DNA of 64,000 bases, from assembly GCA_934757825.1 (NCBI GenBank), contig CAKVLP010000001.1:434001-498000 (forward strand). The letters run 5' to 3'. Source of the DNA: an uncultured Clostridia bacterium. GTDB lineage: Bacteria > Bacillota > Clostridia > Christensenellales > UBA1242. Position numbers and translations under genes: made by a program. Positions 61,680-64,000 of this stretch are shown here, piece after piece (the first letter of the stretch is position 1; every line of letters begins with the position of its first letter). The notes beneath the pieces are model-generated. The model saw only the letters and a list, made by a program, of their open reading frames with translations. It ran no database searches and was not told the DNA's origin.

Positions 61680-62549
61680 ATGAACAAATGTGAGATGTGC
61701 CCGCGTGCTTGCGGTGCCAATAGAGAAACGGGCGTAGGCTATTGTGGTGCATCGGACACCCTTAAAATTGCAAAAATAATGCTTCATAATTGGGAGGAAC
61801 CTTGCATTAGCCTTAACAAGGGAAGTGGTGCGATATTTTTTAGTAACTGTCCACTTAAATGTATTTTTTGCCAAAACTATGAGATAAGTCAACTCGGCGC
61901 AGGCAAAAATGTGACAATCCCAGAATTTATAGAACTTATGAAAAAATTGGAAGAAATGGGCGCGGAGAATATAAACCTTGTATCGCCCACCCAGTACACC
62001 GACCAGATAATTGAAGCACTTAAAACATATAAGCCCAAAGTGCCAGTAATATGGAATACAAATAGTTATGATAGACCTGAAAAACTAGAACAATTAAGAG
62101 GGCTTGTTGATATTTTCCTTGCTGACTTAAAGTATTTTGACGAGGGCTTGTCCAAAGAATTTTCGGCTTGTCCCGATTATTTTAAGATCGCAAGCGAGGC
62201 AATTTTAAAAATGAGAAGCCTCGTAAAAGACAATTTTGACGGCGAAAAAATGACAAGCGGGCTAATAATAAGGCACCTTGTTTTGCCAGGGTGCGTAGAA
62301 GATAGTAAGCGGGTTTTTGACTGGATTGCTAGGGTTTTTGACAAAAACACGATAGTTTCTGTTATGAACCAGTATGTTCCGTATTACAAAGCAAAAAATC
62401 ACATACTGCTAAATCGCAAGGTTACGCCTCGTGAATATAGTAAAGTTTGTGATTATGTTTTGGCTTTGGGTTTTGAAAATGGTTATTTCCAATCGGGGGA
62501 AAGTGCCTGTGAAGAGTATATCCCAAATTTTACGCAGTTTTTAGATTAA
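61680..62549 (+). CDS. PflA-like radical SAM protein
   Basis: 289 residues from ATG 61680 (TAAGGAGAAAA); a longer frame into polA is unlikely. The radical SAM motif is CPLKCIFC (about 61-68) within SGAIFFSNCPLKCIFCQNY. An additional N-terminal Cys pair group, CEMCPRACGANR, is typical of the PflX/AMMECR1-type subgroup rather than true pyruvate formate-lyase activase. The substrate is unknown. Co-transcribed with polA, and its last 20 bases overlap the convergent downstream gene. Confidence 0.85.
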   Translation: MNKCEMCPRACGANRETGVGYCGASDTLKIAKIMLHNWEEPCISLNKGSGAIFFSNCPLKCIFCQNYEISQLGAGKNVTIPEFIELMKKLEEMGAENINLVSPTQYTDQIIEALKTYKPKVPVIWNTNSYDRPEKLEQLRGLVDIFLADLKYFDEGLSKEFSACPDYFKIASEAILKMRSLVKDNFDGEKMTSGLIIRHLVLPGCVEDSKRVFDWIARVFDKNTIVSVMNQYVPYYKAKNHILLNRKVTPREYSKVCDYVLALGFENGYFQSGESACEEYIPNFTQFLD

Positions 62550-63306
62550 ACGCAACTTGGTTGTTGGAAACACTCAAAGTTGTGTCGGTCTTCTGAACGA
62601 TGTTTTTCATAAAGTTTACAATAAGAGAAGGGATATAGTTTTGAATGTTTGGCTTGTCTTCCTGGTCGTTAATTGCAGTCGAGAGTTCATCGGACAGGCT
62701 AGTAGACATATTGTTGTAAATTGTTTTGAGTGGTGTGATTACGCCACTTTTTATTTCGCTTTCGCTAGTGATGTATACGCGCGCTGGCACGTCTGGCACG
62801 CTAGGAAATAGCGTACGCATATCGACAGTACACACTATTTTTAATTTGTAGCCGTTTGAGATAACTTCGGTGTCAATCTGTTTTACTATCATTGAGTATC
62901 TGTCGGGGTTTGTAAGATGTATGGAATTGTAGAGTAACCCTAGTTCGTTGGAAGTAAGGCTAAGGTTGTCGTTGATTGAAATCGTGGTTTGGCAAAATTT
63001 TTCGTAGTCGATGTCACCGTCAACAAGTATATCAAATCCGCTGTTTGTGATTTTGGTGTTTAGGCTAGTGTAGAGTTCGTCGGTTATGGGGCGAGTAATG
63101 ATTGTGGAAGTGTCGGGCTCTTTGCCAAGTTCTTCAAGCGCTTTTAATCCGCTCGAACTAAACTGGTTTTTAATTGAGATTACTGCGTACACAACAGCGA
63201 TAATTAGCGTAACCGCCACAAGTATTTTTGTGGAGATGTTTATAAATATCTGTTCCTTTTCGGCGCCGGTCTTTTTCCGCTTTTGCCTGTTTTTGTTATC
63301 TTTCAT
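62530..63306 (-). CDS. Membrane-anchored protein of unknown function
   Basis: 258 residues. A basic cytoplasmic start (KDNKNRQKRKKTG) leads to one membrane helix at about 27-46 (KILVAVTLIIAVVYAVIS). The remaining 210 residues are extracytoplasmic and beta-rich, with PDVPARVYITSESEIKSG. No family is recognised. The start overlaps the end of the Mrr-like gene by 11 bases, so both are translated from one mRNA. Its 3' end overlaps the convergent radical SAM gene by 20 bases. Confidence 0.7.
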   Translation of the reverse strand: MKDNKNRQKRKKTGAEKEQIFINISTKILVAVTLIIAVVYAVISIKNQFSSSGLKALEELGKEPDTSTIITRPITDELYTSLNTKITNSGFDILVDGDIDYEKFCQTTISINDNLSLTSNELGLLYNSIHLTNPDRYSMIVKQIDTEVISNGYKLKIVCTVDMRTLFPSVPDVPARVYITSESEIKSGVITPLKTIYNNMSTSLSDELSTAINDQEDKPNIQNYIPSLIVNFMKNIVQKTDTTLSVSNNQVAFNLKTA

Positions 63307-63772
63307 TTTCTATCCTATTTATTTTTTCTTCAATATATTTATTGCTTTCGCGTCGGTTGAGTTTTAAAAGGCGACTAATGTCGGTGCGGTCGAGTAGGAT
63401 TACGCCTAATTCTTCCGCCAACCCAACTGCTGGCTTTGAAAACTTCCAGTTTGTAATGACCATACTGTAATCGCACTTGTAGTAACTTTTCCCGCTAAAT
63501 GCCTCTTGCACAGCGCTGTTAGAAATATTGTGGTTGTAGTATAGTTTTGCTTGAATGCCAAGACTAACACCGCGTTTGCTTGCGATTATGTCCAGCCCGT
63601 TGTCGCCAGTTTTGGGCGTTGTGACAGTGGAGTAGCCCATATATCTAAAATAATTCGCCACAAATTCCTCAAATTCTATTCCGCTTAGGCTGTCAATATT
63701 GGAAATGGAAATTTGACTAAGTAAGTTTTTAAATTTTATCCTAAAAATCATCTCGTGTATTAGTTTTGTCAT
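63296..63772 (-). CDS. Mrr-like restriction endonuclease domain protein
   Basis: 158 residues from ATG 63772, which has AAGGAAAAAGAA; an ATG at 63796 would directly follow the -10 element. After a short helical start comes the Mrr/PD-(D/E)xK fold: LSGIEFEEFVANYFRYMGY, GDNGLDIIAS (catalytic Asp) and LGIQAKLYY (QxK motif). Mrr-type nucleases cleave modified DNA; small chromosomal versions may act in repair or stress. No methyltransferase is adjacent. Operon with the membrane protein gene downstream. Confidence 0.8.
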   Translation of the reverse strand: MTKLIHEMIFRIKFKNLLSQISISNIDSLSGIEFEEFVANYFRYMGYSTVTTPKTGDNGLDIIASKRGVSLGIQAKLYYNHNISNSAVQEAFSGKSYYKCDYSMVITNWKFSKPAVGLAEELGVILLDRTDISRLLKLNRRESNKYIEEKINRIENER

Positions 63773-63795
63773 TTCTTTTTCCTTGATCCTAGTCA

Positions 63796-63804
63796 TATTA
63801 TATC
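63796..63804 (-). promoter_or_regulatory. Extended -10 promoter of the Mrr-like gene
   Basis: Minus strand TGATATAAT (TGnTATAAT). A convincing -35 is not seen. Confidence 0.5.
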
Positions 63805-63832
63805 AAAAATTTCAGAATTAAAAAATAAATTA

Positions 63833-63861
63833 TTGCAAAACTAAAAATTTTTGTGTATAAT
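63833..63861 (+). promoter_or_regulatory. SigA promoter of tRNA-Ser
   Basis: TTGCAA (63833-63838), 17 bases, TATAAT (63856-63861). A leader hairpin follows, ATTGTTGCA with TGCAACAAT (63865-63873 and 63898-63906). Confidence 0.75.
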
Positions 63862-63918
63862 GACATTGTTGCAGTAATGGGAAAGTCACCTTTATTTTGC
63901 AACAATTTAAAACTACAT

Positions 63919-64000
63919 GCAGAGATGTCGGAGCGGTCGAACGAGCACGATTGGAAATCGTGTGATGTGAAAGCATCCGGGGGTTCAAATCCCCCTCTCT
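63919..64000 (+). tRNA. tRNA-Ser (anticodon GGA), cut by the window end
   Basis: Acceptor GCAGAGA, anticodon stem CACGA/TCGTG around TTGGAAA, long variable arm, T-arm GGGGG/CCCCC with TTCAAAT. The 3' acceptor strand TCTCT is cut off at the last base, so about five to eight bases lie outside. Confidence 0.92.

Overview
The window looks like a chromosomal segment of a low-GC Gram-positive bacterium of the Bacillota, most likely a gut-type clostridial lineage; I cannot name a species. This rests on AGGAGG-type ribosome binding sites, SigA-type promoters, S-box-type SAM riboswitches, an RsgI-like protein, a Tex protein, tRNA genes that encode CCA, and the absence of outer-membrane functions. Most genes sit in one- to three-gene transcription units closed by clear intrinsic terminators.

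Region by region. 1-17.7 kb is mostly housekeeping: M14 peptidase, tex, an RsgI-like protein, hisS behind a histidine-codon leader peptide, SDR, mscL, AlkD, a heterodimeric ABC exporter, an O-antigen-ligase-like protein, GtrA and signal peptidase I. 18.1-21.4 kb is a decayed insertion in a tRNA-Arg gene. The 5' half of the tRNA lies at one end and the 3' half at the other. Between them are an intact second tRNA-Arg(UCG), an integrase C-terminus, two unknown genes and a truncated metK with its SAM riboswitch. 21.5-37.5 kb holds a large surface M64-peptidase protein, the intact metK (same riboswitch), HAD, enoate reductase-like, folD, PAP2 and leuS genes. 37.5-45.8 kb is a decaying stretch (merR fragment, two genes with in-frame TAA codons) mixed with intact accessory genes.

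45.8-57.6 kb is a compound genomic island at tRNA-Leu(CAA). The intact tRNA is at the right end (57552-57637), and copies of its 3' end lie at 45853 and 53940. The left part (46.0-53.7 kb) is a tightly coupled eight-gene operon with its own consensus promoter: XRE regulator, RelA-type HD plus TGS protein, class II aminoacyl-tRNA-synthetase-like ligase, B12-binding radical SAM enzyme, second radical SAM enzyme, atypical HAD protein, S51 peptidase and Nudix hydrolase. I do not recognise it as a described system and regard it as the best candidate for something new. The right part is a prophage remnant: P27-type terminase small subunit, ParB/DUF4417, a possible polymorphic-toxin fragment, a Cys-rich possible immunity protein and an interrupted SPL-like radical SAM gene.

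57.8-64 kb returns to core genes: a CofE-like ligase, polA, a PflA-like radical SAM protein, a membrane protein, an Mrr-like nuclease and a tRNA-Ser(GGA) cut by the window edge.

Regulation visible in the sequence: translation-coupled attenuation of hisS, two SAM riboswitch/terminator leaders on metK copies, a MerR-type 19-bp-spacer promoter, and several SigA promoters with 16-18-bp spacers. All functional calls are from reading the sequence; no database search was run.
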